A stretch of DNA of 6,483 bases from Neisseriaceae bacterium (GTDB taxonomy: Bacteria; Pseudomonadota; Gammaproteobacteria; Burkholderiales; Neisseriaceae): the NCBI GenBank assembly GCA_030151665.1, contig JASLDB010000227.1, forward strand, positions 1 to 6,483, in the 5' to 3' direction. This document shows, one piece after another, positions 1 to 5,987 of the stretch. The notes beneath the pieces were generated by a model. That model was not told where the DNA came from, ran no database searches, and saw only the letters and a list, made by a program, of their open reading frames with translations. The translations under genes and the position numbers were made by a program. Positions within the stretch are counted from its first letter, which is position 1. Each line of letters opens with the position of its first letter.

Positions 1-45
1 TCGGGTAGTATCCATGTTCGAAGACTAACAATCAAAAACAAACAC

Positions 46-78
46 CATGGTAAGGCATTGTTTTAAAACCTTACCATG
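46..78 (-). terminator. Stem-loop, probable terminator for minus-strand transcription
   Basis: A perfect 10-bp inverted repeat (catggtaagg at 46-55 pairing with ccttaccatg at 69-78) encloses a 13-nt loop. On the plus strand no T-run follows. On the minus strand the stem is followed by a T-rich stretch (gtgtttgtttttg), as expected of a factor-independent terminator reading leftward. It lies 27 nt beyond the double stop of the minus-strand reading-frame relic at 105-197, which supports that orientation. It could instead serve a plus-strand gene ending at the left edge: one frame ends ...RVVSMFED at a TAA at 26-28. The lack of a plus-strand T-run makes that less likely. Confidence 0.5.
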
Positions 79-104
79 ACCAACCTCCTGAATACAAAAC
101 GTTA

Positions 105-197
105 TTAACCAAAAATTTGCACACCCATTTCATCATCAAACCATAGCAATACATCACCATTATTGACCGCACTCGATGGTCTTTTAGCGATAGCAAC
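105..197 (-). pseudogene. Possible 3' remnant of a minus-strand gene
   Basis: Read on the minus strand, about 30 codons stay open and end at tandem TAA stops (105-107 and 102-104). The translation looks protein-like, ending GDVLLWFDDEMGVQIFG. The upstream side is cut off by an in-frame TGA at 198-200, and no start codon precedes it in frame, so it cannot be an intact gene. A hairpin with a minus-strand T-run lies just downstream, as expected after a true gene end. The simplest reading is a decayed or truncated gene whose 5' part was lost or frameshifted near 198. I do not recognise the family. The evidence is composition and context only, so chance is a real alternative. Confidence 0.25.
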
Positions 198-211
198 TCA
201 AGAAAATACAC

Positions 212-240
212 TTGTCATTATTTTACAACTCAAGGAGAAT
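212..240 (+). promoter_or_regulatory. Candidate sigma-70-type promoter for the membrane protein gene
   Basis: TTGTCA at 212-217 matches five of six -35 bases. A 17-bp spacer leads to GAGAAT at 235-240, which matches four of six -10 bases. Transcription would start near 247 and give a leader of about 29 nt before the ATG at 276. The same bases contain AAGGAG (232-237), which could instead be a Shine-Dalgarno site for an out-of-frame ATG at 248. The two readings compete and the sequence alone does not decide between them. Confidence 0.25.
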
Positions 241-275
241 GCCACGAATGGCAATCAAATGGGCAAATAAAACAA

Positions 276-815
276 ATGAAATTTTATCGAAATACTGGAT
301 CCATTATCTTTCGCTGTATTGGCATGTGGTTATCTGCCATTATCGTGATAGGAATGATGATGCAAGATGGTTTGGATGTTGAAGGTGTTGAATTGATTGG
401 TGGACCAAAGGTTTTTGTTTTTATTTTTTTGCTCATACCAACTGCTGTTATCTGTGTTTATACCACCTATTCAGCCATCACACATTACCAAAAACGGCAT
501 GAAAGTACTTTGGAAATTAACCATCTTGGTTTGCGATATCCATATGTCTTGGATCGCCGGATTCTGATTGCATGGAGCGATATTGTTAATATTCACTATA
601 CCAAAGGCAATTCTCGCAAAGATTATTCTAATATTATTATTGAAGTTAAAAGTCACCTATTTTTAGGTAGGATGAAAAATACATTTGAATACAAATCGCA
701 GCAAAAGAAACATGCCAATCCCATTTTGATTATTTCAGAGCCACTTGCTTTTAAGGGCTATGATTTTGAGGCATTGTCATTTAAATTAAAAAACACTTGG
801 CAGCGCTATCGTTAA
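276..815 (+). CDS. Two-helix membrane protein with PH-like cytoplasmic tail (STM3941-like), function unknown
   Basis: This encodes a 179-residue protein. Two hydrophobic segments (about residues 7-28 and 46-66) are joined by a short acidic loop. After them comes a soluble tail of about 110 residues, predicted to be cytoplasmic, with alternating beta-type strands. It includes a segment reading LEINHLGLRYPYVLDRRILIAWSDI, seen here in two parts: an LEIN..GLRYPY strand, then an I.WSDI turn. The C-terminus reads PILIISEPL and ends in an amphipathic helix. This order (two N-terminal helices, an 'I.W.dI' core, a late 'I.IS' strand) resembles the small STM3941-type or bacterial PH-domain membrane proteins, whose role is unknown. 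The assignment is by pattern only. The start is uncertain: the 15 nt before ATG 276 carry no good ribosome site, and the only strong one (AAGGAG, 232-237) faces a different frame. The frame is open back to 147 without a better ATG. No clear terminator follows. Confidence 0.75.
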   Translation: MKFYRNTGSIIFRCIGMWLSAIIVIGMMMQDGLDVEGVELIGGPKVFVFIFLLIPTAVICVYTTYSAITHYQKRHESTLEINHLGLRYPYVLDRRILIAWSDIVNIHYTKGNSRKDYSNIIIEVKSHLFLGRMKNTFEYKSQQKKHANPILIISEPLAFKGYDFEALSFKLKNTWQRYR

Positions 816-964
816 AAATTTGATTAAAACCAATAGCAATACCCAAAAAAGTATGGTGACTAACCGCAATAAATCGTTTGTCCTACGTAAATGACAGATT
901 GTGTATTGACCCATTGATACCCTGATTTACCATCGTCAAATGACATAAAAATAATGAATATTTT

Positions 965-994
965 TAATTGATGCAACAAAGCCTTAATCAATTA
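965..994. promoter_or_regulatory. Inverted repeat upstream of cytochrome c', candidate operator
   Basis: Perfect 8-bp arms, taattgat (965-972) and atcaatta (987-994), are separated by 14 bp, so the arm centres lie 22 bp (two helical turns) apart. The arms contain TTGAT and ATCAA, the half-sites used by FNR/CRP-type regulators, but the spacer is 14 bp rather than the 4 bp of a standard FNR site. The repeat is centred about 54 bp upstream of the inferred transcription start of the cytochrome gene. That suits an activator site, possibly oxygen- or nitric-oxide-responsive. Which regulator binds is inference. Confidence 0.3.
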
Positions 995-1021
995 TTATTA
1001 GCGACAAGCCAAAATCCACGG

Positions 1022-1027
1022 TATACT
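1022..1027 (+). promoter_or_regulatory. Candidate -10 element for the cytochrome c' gene
   Basis: TATACT matches five of six -10 consensus bases and sits 57 nt before the ATG. No good -35 lies at the right distance; the best is TTAGCG at 998-1003, a 3/6 match with an 18-bp spacer. A weak -35 is typical of activator-dependent promoters and fits the inverted repeat just upstream. Right after the expected start site a small 5-bp inverted repeat (tcggt at 1031-1035, accga at 1044-1048) would lie at the 5' end of the transcript. Confidence 0.4.
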
Positions 1028-1083
1028 AAGTCGGTATTTTTTAACCGATAATAACAATCGACACGACTACTTGAAGGATTACC

Positions 1084-1551
1084 ATGAAAAAAGTAATACT
1101 AAGCACGTTAAGCGTGGCTGCCTTGGCACTTTTGGCAGCTTGTTCAAACGGTAGTGAACCTGCTGCAGGCCCAGGCCCAAATTCGCAAGCTCGCTCAACC
1201 GCTTTTAAATCTATGATGCCTAGCTTTTCAACCATGGGTAAAATGGTAAAAGGCGATGAAGCTTATGATGCAGAAAAATTCAAACAAGCTGCTGCTACAT
1301 TTGCTGTTGATGGTTTAAAACCATTTGAACACTTTGCTCAAGATGGTGAAGGCAAAGATGGTGATGCATTGCCAAATATTTGGTCTGATGCGACTAAATT
1401 CGAAGCCACGAAAACAGAATTTACCACTGCTGTTGCCAAGTTAAACGAAACAGCTCAAACAGGTAAATTGGAAGATATCAAAGCAGCTTATGGTGCTGTT
1501 GGCAATAGCTGTAAAGCTTGCCATGACTCATTCCGCAAACCAAAATAACAT
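1084..1551 (+). CDS. cycP: Cytochrome c' lipoprotein (CycP-like)
   Basis: This is a haem c-binding four-helix-bundle protein of 154 residues followed by a TAA stop. The N-terminus is a lipoprotein signal with lipobox LAAC, so Cys20 should be lipidated and the protein anchored on the periplasmic side of a membrane. A Gly/Pro-rich linker (about 23-34) follows, then the bundle. The C-terminal CKACH (Cys143, Cys146, His147) followed by D-S-F-R-K is the family's haem attachment site. The sequence runs collinear with the Alcaligenes xylosoxidans cytochrome c' as I recall it: MVKGDEAYDA, P.IWSD and CKACHD..RK segments all align. Arg151 then matches its proximal arginine, and Phe41 takes the place of its distal Leu16, which would keep haem five-coordinate rather than Met-ligated as in c556. 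The family binds nitric oxide, and in Neisseria a lipidated cytochrome c' protects against it. That role here is inferred. AAGGA at 1074-1078 supports the start. It forms its own unit, closed by a terminator. Confidence 0.92.
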
Positions 1552-1567
1552 TGGTATATTGCATAAT

Positions 1568-1594
1568 AAAACCGCCTATTTCGGCGGTTTTTTT
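1568..1594 (+). terminator. Rho-independent terminator of cytochrome c' gene
   Basis: A 9-bp stem (aaaaccgcc at 1568-1576 with ggcggtttt at 1583-1591), a 6-nt loop and an unbroken T-run (1588-1594) begin 16 nt after the stop codon. The GC-rich core and T-run make this a strong intrinsic terminator that separates the cytochrome from the Sel1-repeat gene. Confidence 0.93.
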
Positions 1595-1624
1595 GCATAT
1601 AAACACGATATTAAATGGGGTAAT

Positions 1625-1652
1625 TTGCTAAATTAATGAATAACTGGATAAT
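1625..1652 (+). promoter_or_regulatory. Candidate promoter of the Sel1-repeat gene
   Basis: TTGCTA (1625-1630, four of six matches) is followed after 16 bp by GATAAT (1647-1652, five of six). Transcription would begin near 1659. That is downstream of the most upstream in-frame ATG (1636) and about 22 nt before the ATG at 1681, so it argues for the later start. The site lies just after the cytochrome terminator, where a new promoter is needed. Confidence 0.35.
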
Positions 1653-1680
1653 TAGACCTACTATTATTTCACAAGCGGTA

Positions 1681-2874
1681 ATGAGTATGCGTTTATTATT
1701 TGTTTTTATTCTATCATTATTGTTGGCAACCCCTTGGGCGACAGCACAAAACAAAAACACACATGATGTCACTCAGATTAGAATTGACACCTTGAACAAT
1801 ACGCTCGAATCACAATTAGAAATCGCCGATTCTTATTTTATAAAACAAGATTATACTGCCGCCAAACCTTGGTACGAAAAAGCAGCAAAACAAAACGCTG
1901 CTCGTGCTCAAAACATCTTAGCTATCATGTATACCAAGGGTTGGGGCGGAGAACAGAACTCACAAAAAGCCCTTGCGCTTTTCCAGCAAGCAGCAAAACA
2001 AAACTACCCTGATGCCTTAGCAAACTTGGGCATTTTCTACTACGAAAGACAAGATTACGACAACGCCAAAGTGTGGTATGAAAAAGCAGCAAAACAAAAT
2101 CATTTATCAGCCCAATCCAGCTTAGGCAATATGTTTCTTTTGGGTTTGGGTACAAAAGAAGATAGAAAACTGGCTAAATTTTGGCTTGAAAAAGCGGCCA
2201 ATCAAGGCAATGCATCGGCTCAATTTTATCTCGGTAACTTCTATTTAGAAGAAAACCCCAATATCGCATTATCTTGGTACGAAAAATCCGCAGCACAAAA
2301 CAATAGCAGTGCCCAATACCAACTGGGCTTAATCTATGAGAAGAATCTCTATGTCAAACAAAATTATCAAAAATCAATCTATTGGTATGAAAAAGCAGTC
2401 GCACAAAACAATGCTGCTGCACAAAATAATCTAGGCACCCTCTATATCAATGGCGATGGCGTTCAACAAAATGCTATCAAAGCAAAAGAATTATTTGAAC
2501 AAGCAGCAAAACAAAACAATCGTGATGCCCAATACAATCTAGGGATTATGTATGCCCAAGGCATTCATATTAAACAAGATTATAATCAAGCAAAACAATG
2601 GTATGAAAAAGCAGCCCAACAAAATCACATGGCTGCTCAGCACAATCTAGGTACCCTATACTACCAAGCCAGAGGTGTAACACAAGATTTTTTCATCGCT
2701 AAAATGTGGTATGAAAAAGCAGCAGCACAAGATTTTGCATTATCTCAATACTTACTTGGAAAAATTTACCAAGATGGCCAAGGTGTCAGTCGCGATACTC
2801 AAAAATCGCACCAGCTTTTTCAACAAGCCTGTAATAATCAACTTCAACAAGCATGTGATGTATTAAAAAACTAA
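1681..2874 (+). CDS. Secreted Sel1/TPR-like repeat protein
   Basis: This encodes a 397-residue exported protein made almost wholly of Sel1-type repeats, a helix-pair solenoid that usually acts as a protein-protein scaffold. A Sec signal peptide (MSMRLLFVFILSLLLA...) has a likely cleavage after Ala-Thr-Ala at residue 22. About ten repeats of 27-38 residues fill 1816-2850. They carry the hallmark pattern AQ..LG..Y, then A..WYEKAA. Two or three lack the Gly-rich Sel1 turn and are nearer plain TPR (for example around 2011-2100). The last repeat ends with two cysteines in QACNNQLQQACD, resembling the Cys-containing ends of Hcp-like proteins. The repeats end in Gln-Asn where the family usually has Gln-Gly. 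The start is uncertain: an ATG at 1636 adds 15 residues before the signal peptide and ATG 1687 also exists, but 1681 gives a normal signal peptide and follows the likely promoter. Ribosome sites are weak at all three. The binding partner is unknown. Confidence 0.85.
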   Translation: MSMRLLFVFILSLLLATPWATAQNKNTHDVTQIRIDTLNNTLESQLEIADSYFIKQDYTAAKPWYEKAAKQNAARAQNILAIMYTKGWGGEQNSQKALALFQQAAKQNYPDALANLGIFYYERQDYDNAKVWYEKAAKQNHLSAQSSLGNMFLLGLGTKEDRKLAKFWLEKAANQGNASAQFYLGNFYLEENPNIALSWYEKSAAQNNSSAQYQLGLIYEKNLYVKQNYQKSIYWYEKAVAQNNAAAQNNLGTLYINGDGVQQNAIKAKELFEQAAKQNNRDAQYNLGIMYAQGIHIKQDYNQAKQWYEKAAQQNHMAAQHNLGTLYYQARGVTQDFFIAKMWYEKAAAQDFALSQYLLGKIYQDGQGVSRDTQKSHQLFQQACNNQLQQACDVLKN

Positions 2875-2895
2875 ATCAACATTCAGATAACCTTA

Positions 2896-2924
2896 AAAAA
2901 CAGCCATATACAATGGCTGTTTTT
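2896..2924 (+). terminator. Rho-independent terminator of the Sel1-repeat gene
   Basis: The stem pairs cagccat (2901-2907) with atggctg (2913-2919), extended by five A:T pairs on the outer side, around a 5-nt loop (ataca). T's run from 2920 to 2924. It begins about 20 nt after the stop codon. The A-run on the left flank means it could also work for leftward transcription. Confidence 0.88.
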
Positions 2925-2972
2925 GTATTATTGCCTTTACTCATCACCCATCAGAAATAATTTTTAATGGTA

Positions 2973-3001
2973 TTGAGTTGGACCACACTTAGTCCTATCA
3001 T
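2973..3001 (+). promoter_or_regulatory. Candidate promoter of the symporter-transferase operon
   Basis: TTGAGT (2973-2978, four of six) and TATCAT (2996-3001, five of six) are separated by the ideal 17 bp. Transcription would start near 3008 and leave a leader of about 90 nt before the symporter start. That leader contains the small reading frame at 3038-3097. Confidence 0.45.
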
Positions 3002-3037
3002 CGTGTTTTTTATTGAATTACTACAAAAGTGTGACAA

Positions 3038-3097
3038 ATGGTTTACAGCGATGCACTCTTACAGTACCGTTACTTCTTTTTGCAATTTACTGCATGA
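3038..3097 (+). CDS. Possible aromatic-rich leader peptide, 19 residues
   Basis: A small frame reads MVYSDALLQYRYFFLQFTA and stops at TGA 3095-3097. That stop overlaps the symporter's upstream ATG (3094-3096) as ATGA. Six of 19 residues are Tyr or Phe. The symporter has no recognisable Shine-Dalgarno of its own, so ribosomes finishing this peptide could restart at 3094 or 3100. The peptide's own ribosome site is also weak (aaaagtg before the ATG). A chance frame of this size is quite possible; only the overlap and the missing downstream ribosome site make it worth listing. Confidence 0.2.
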   Translation: MVYSDALLQYRYFFLQFTA

Positions 3098-3099
3098 AT

Positions 3100-4059
3100 A
3101 TGAAGACATTGATTCACCTTACCCAAGTCTTAAGTCGAAGCTTTGCACTTTGGGTGCTATTTTTTGTTGCACTGGCTTTTATTTATCCACAGTTGTTTAC
3201 CCCTTTTGCTGCCTATATTCCGTGGTTTTTAGGCGTGATCATGTTTGGCATGGGAATTACCCTGAGCCCGAATGACTTTAAGGCTGTGGCTCGTTATCCC
3301 AAGGCTGTGATTGTTGGTTTGTGCGCCCAATTTATTATTATGCCGCTAATTGCTTTTGCCTTGGCCATCGGTTTTTCTTTACCCAAAGACATCGCCGTTG
3401 GGGTCATCTTGGTGGGTTGCTGCCCTGGTGGCACGGCATCTAATGTGATTACCTATTTGGCAAAAGGCAATACTGCACTATCGTTAGTTTGCACATCAAT
3501 TGCCACCTTACTGGCGCCTATTTTGACCCCCACTATTTTTTATGTATTGGCCAGTCAATGGTTAGACATTGATGCAACAGGTATGTTTATTTCTGTTTTG
3601 CAGATGATTCTATTGCCCATTGTCTTGGGTGTTATAACGCGTTTACTACTGGGTAAGCACATGTCAACCGTCACCCAAATCACCCCCATGCTATCCATTA
3701 TTGCCATTGTGGTGATTATTGCTGCCATTGTTGCGGTAAGCCGTGAAAAAATCATCACGTCTGGCTTACTCATTTTTTCAATCGTGGTCTTACACAATGG
3801 TTTAGGCTTGTTGCTTGGCTACTGGGCAAGCAAATTCATGAAGTTAGATGAGCCAGATAGCAAAGCCATTGCCATCGAAGTGGGCATGCAAAACTCAGGT
3901 TTAGGTGCTGCATTAGCAGCCACCTATTTTGAACCCATTAGTGCAGTGCCCAGTGCTATTTTTAGCTTTTGGCACAATATCTCTGGTTCGATTTTAGCCA
4001 CCTATTGGTCAAGAAAAGCCCAACAAAATACCAACAAAAACAATACTGAGCAAAAATGA
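3100..4059 (+). CDS. BASS-family sodium/organic anion symporter (ASBT_NM/PanS-like)
   Basis: This is a 319-residue inner-membrane protein of the bile acid:sodium symporter family, hydrophobic throughout and consistent with ten helices. Both family signatures are present: GCCPGGTASN...YLAKG (about 106-123) and IEVGMQNSG (about 259-267). Counting from ATG 3100, the sodium ligands known from the Neisseria meningitidis ASBT_NM structure fall on the same numbers: Gln77, Ser114, Asn115, Ser128, Thr132, Glu260, Met263 and Gln264. The exact match supports full transport competence and this start. ATG 3094 adds two residues, and a TTG at 3013 opens the frame further, but that extra stretch is not family-like. 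Bacterial relatives carry pantoate or ketopantoate (PanS) as well as bile acids in vitro, so an organic anion such as pantoate is the likeliest natural substrate; that is inference. The stop overlaps the next start as ATGA, so the two genes are translationally coupled. No Shine-Dalgarno precedes the start. Confidence 0.92.
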   Translation: MKTLIHLTQVLSRSFALWVLFFVALAFIYPQLFTPFAAYIPWFLGVIMFGMGITLSPNDFKAVARYPKAVIVGLCAQFIIMPLIAFALAIGFSLPKDIAVGVILVGCCPGGTASNVITYLAKGNTALSLVCTSIATLLAPILTPTIFYVLASQWLDIDATGMFISVLQMILLPIVLGVITRLLLGKHMSTVTQITPMLSIIAIVVIIAAIVAVSREKIITSGLLIFSIVVLHNGLGLLLGYWASKFMKLDEPDSKAIAIEVGMQNSGLGAALAATYFEPISAVPSAIFSFWHNISGSILATYWSRKAQQNTNKNNTEQK

Positions 4060-5975
4060 AACATTCTATTTATTTACTGGCCAAAATGCTGCTGATTTCA
4101 TTGGTGGTCTTTGCCATAATCCGCCTTTGCTATGTTATCCAATACCCTGAGTATTTTCATGATTTGGCATTGAGTAAGATTATTGAAAGCTTGGTATACG
4201 GTATTCGTTATGATGCTTCAATTACCGTCTTATTAATTGCCATTTTTGCTATTATTTTATTATTGCCTTGCAAACTTACACAACACCATCGTCTTCGCCA
4301 AGTATTGGCTTGGCTTTCGTTTGTCGTTTTAGTCATGGCATGGGCAATGAATTTGGTGATGTTGGCTTATTTTGGTGAGGTTTTTCGCCACGCAGGCAAA
4401 GAAGCCTTGGCCGCAACCAATGAATTCAAAAGCTTTTTAAGCTTCGCTGTTGGCCCATTCTGGTATCTCACCGTCTTTGGTGTTTTGGGAATCGCTGTCA
4501 TGGGCTGGATTTGGCAAAAATGGATTATCAGCGCTATTCCCAAAATACCTGTACAAAAAAAATGGCACATTGAAACCACCTTAAGTTTAGCTGCAGTGGT
4601 CATTTTGGTGCTATTTGCCCGTGGTTTTATGCTCTCGGGTAAAAGCATTGGCACCATTGATGCATTTAAATTGGGCAATGAAAAAGCAGCAACATTGAGC
4701 ATCAATGGTACCTTTAATTTATTTCAGACCATTCGAAAAGCCAACAATCAGCCCATTTTCAAACGCTTCTCAGACGAAGAGCAAGCAAAACACTTAAAAC
4801 AACAAGCATTTACCAATGGCGATGCTTATATTCGTGTTTTACCCAAACAAAACCAAGTGGGTAAAAACGTGGTTTTAATTGCGGTTGAGAGTTTGAATTT
4901 TGATGCCATAGACGGCTTAACGGGGCAAAAAAGGGGCTTAACCCCATTTATGGATAGCTTATTGCTCAAATCACGTTACTACACAAACTTTTACTCGTCC
5001 GGCCAACGCAGTATCGAAGGCATTCAATCCATTCTCACTTCTGTACCATTATTAGATGATCAGCCATTTTTGGGCTTTGGCTTAGAAAACAGTGCCATTA
5101 GCCGATTGCCTCAAAACCTAACACAACAGCAATACCAAACCACCATGACACAAGCATCACCACGCCGTTCTTTTTACATGGATGGTATTGCCAATAGCAT
5201 GGGCTTTGAACACTATTATGGCCGAGAAGATTACCCTCTACTGCGCCAATACCCCAACCCACCAGCTTGGGGTTGGGATTATGAAGCTTTTATGTATTTA
5301 TTCCAACAACTCAAAACAGAACAACAAACCAAACCTGGTGCTTTTTTCACTTTTACTTTTACTGCATCGACTCACTCGCCTTTTAAAGATCCAGGCAAAG
5401 CGTTTCATGTTGTGCCACATGTGATTAATGACATGGCTGGTTATCACAATACTGTGCGTTATTTTGATTGGTCACTAGAGCAATTCATGACTGCCGCAGC
5501 AAAAGAACCTTGGTATCAAAATACAGTCTTTATTATTACTGCTGACCATGTTTTGCGTGCCTCAACCGATGGAGACAATTGGCAAGAAAGTTTTCACATT
5601 CCACTGATTATTTATAGTCCCGATGGCAGCATTGTAGCGGGTAAAGATGAGCGTATTGCTTCGCATTATGACATTATGCCAACTGTTGCAGATTTGGCTG
5701 CCAAACCCATGCACATCGCTGCTTTTGGTTACTCTTTATTGTCTGAAGACAAGCCATTTAATGGTGCTTTAGTCAAAAAAGCCGACACCTATGCTTGGAT
5801 TAGTGACAAAGGTTGGTTTAGTTTCAATGCCAAGAACAATGTTCACATGAGTGATTACTACCGCCATCACCCAGCTGATTTACAGAATGAACAAGATTAT
5901 GTGTTTGCTAGGCTGCAAGGTGTGCAAGAGCGTTTAGACCAAAATAAATGGTTTATCAGCTCAGCCTATCATTAG
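4056..5975 (+). CDS. LtaS/MdoB-like membrane sulfatase-fold phospho-group transferase
   Basis: This is a 639-residue inner-membrane enzyme with about five N-terminal helices (roughly residues 7-28, 52-71, 82-105, 132-153, 172-190). The second helix is preceded by the GIRYD motif common in this family. A linker and a periplasmic sulfatase-fold domain (about 270-600) follow. Candidate metal and catalytic residues are Glu278 in NVVLIAVES, Ser319 in SGQRSIEG (the position of the LtaS catalytic Thr), His440 in TASTHSPF, Asp497-His498 in ITADH and His514 in FHIPLI. LtaS and MdoB/OpgB relatives move phosphoglycerol from phosphatidylglycerol to a glycan or lipid acceptor, while others move phosphoethanolamine. 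The sequence does not tell which group or acceptor applies, so lipoteichoic acid synthesis should not be assumed in a Gram-negative cell. The length is normal and all motifs look intact. It is the second gene of an operon with the symporter (ATGA overlap) and is followed by a strong terminator. Confidence 0.88.
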   Translation: MKHSIYLLAKMLLISLVVFAIIRLCYVIQYPEYFHDLALSKIIESLVYGIRYDASITVLLIAIFAIILLLPCKLTQHHRLRQVLAWLSFVVLVMAWAMNLVMLAYFGEVFRHAGKEALAATNEFKSFLSFAVGPFWYLTVFGVLGIAVMGWIWQKWIISAIPKIPVQKKWHIETTLSLAAVVILVLFARGFMLSGKSIGTIDAFKLGNEKAATLSINGTFNLFQTIRKANNQPIFKRFSDEEQAKHLKQQAFTNGDAYIRVLPKQNQVGKNVVLIAVESLNFDAIDGLTGQKRGLTPFMDSLLLKSRYYTNFYSSGQRSIEGIQSILTSVPLLDDQPFLGFGLENSAISRLPQNLTQQQYQTTMTQASPRRSFYMDGIANSMGFEHYYGREDYPLLRQYPNPPAWGWDYEAFMYLFQQLKTEQQTKPGAFFTFTFTASTHSPFKDPGKAFHVVPHVINDMAGYHNTVRYFDWSLEQFMTAAAKEPWYQNTVFIITADHVLRASTDGDNWQESFHIPLIIYSPDGSIVAGKDERIASHYDIMPTVADLAAKPMHIAAFGYSLLSEDKPFNGALVKKADTYAWISDKGWFSFNAKNNVHMSDYYRHHPADLQNEQDYVFARLQGVQERLDQNKWFISSAYH

Positions 5976-5987
5976 ACTTTAATCATC

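Noticed and set aside
2..28. C-terminal end of a plus-strand gene (...RVVSMFED, stop TAA)
   Set aside because: Only eight codons are visible, another frame is also open here, and the hairpin that follows has no T-run on this strand, so there is too little to call a gene.
833..857. Weak hairpin (atac...gtat) after the first membrane protein gene as a terminator
   Set aside because: The stem is only about 4 bp with an A-rich loop and no following T-run. No terminator is evident for this gene within the window's 816-960 stretch.
968..991. FNR box upstream of the cytochrome gene
   Set aside because: The half-sites TTGAT and ATCAA are present but 14 bp apart. A standard FNR site has 4 bp, so I list it only as an unassigned inverted repeat.
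1671..1679. acaagcggt, identical to the core of the uptake signal of Actinobacillus-type Pasteurellaceae
   Set aside because: Only one copy in 6.5 kb, and the closest other match (gagtgcggt near 166-174, minus strand) is imperfect. Genomes with this signal carry it far more densely and the gene content does not point to Pasteurellaceae.
1636..1680. Upstream start of the Sel1-repeat protein
   Set aside because: It would put 15 extra residues before an otherwise ideal signal peptide and lies upstream of the inferred transcription start near 1659. It remains possible if another promoter is used.
3013..3099. N-terminal extension of the symporter from a TTG codon
   Set aside because: The extra 29 residues are not family-like. 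Starting at 3100 reproduces the residue numbering of ASBT_NM exactly.
2967..3275. 102-codon plus-strand frame overlapping the symporter start
   Set aside because: It overlaps the well-supported symporter in another frame, starts before the likely promoter -10, has a Cys/Ser/Tyr-rich composition typical of a shadow frame and no recognisable domain.
4771..4779. tcagacgaa, resembling part of a Neisseria DNA uptake sequence
   Set aside because: It does not match the 10-mer gccgtctgaa or its complement, and no other canonical uptake sequence was found in the window.
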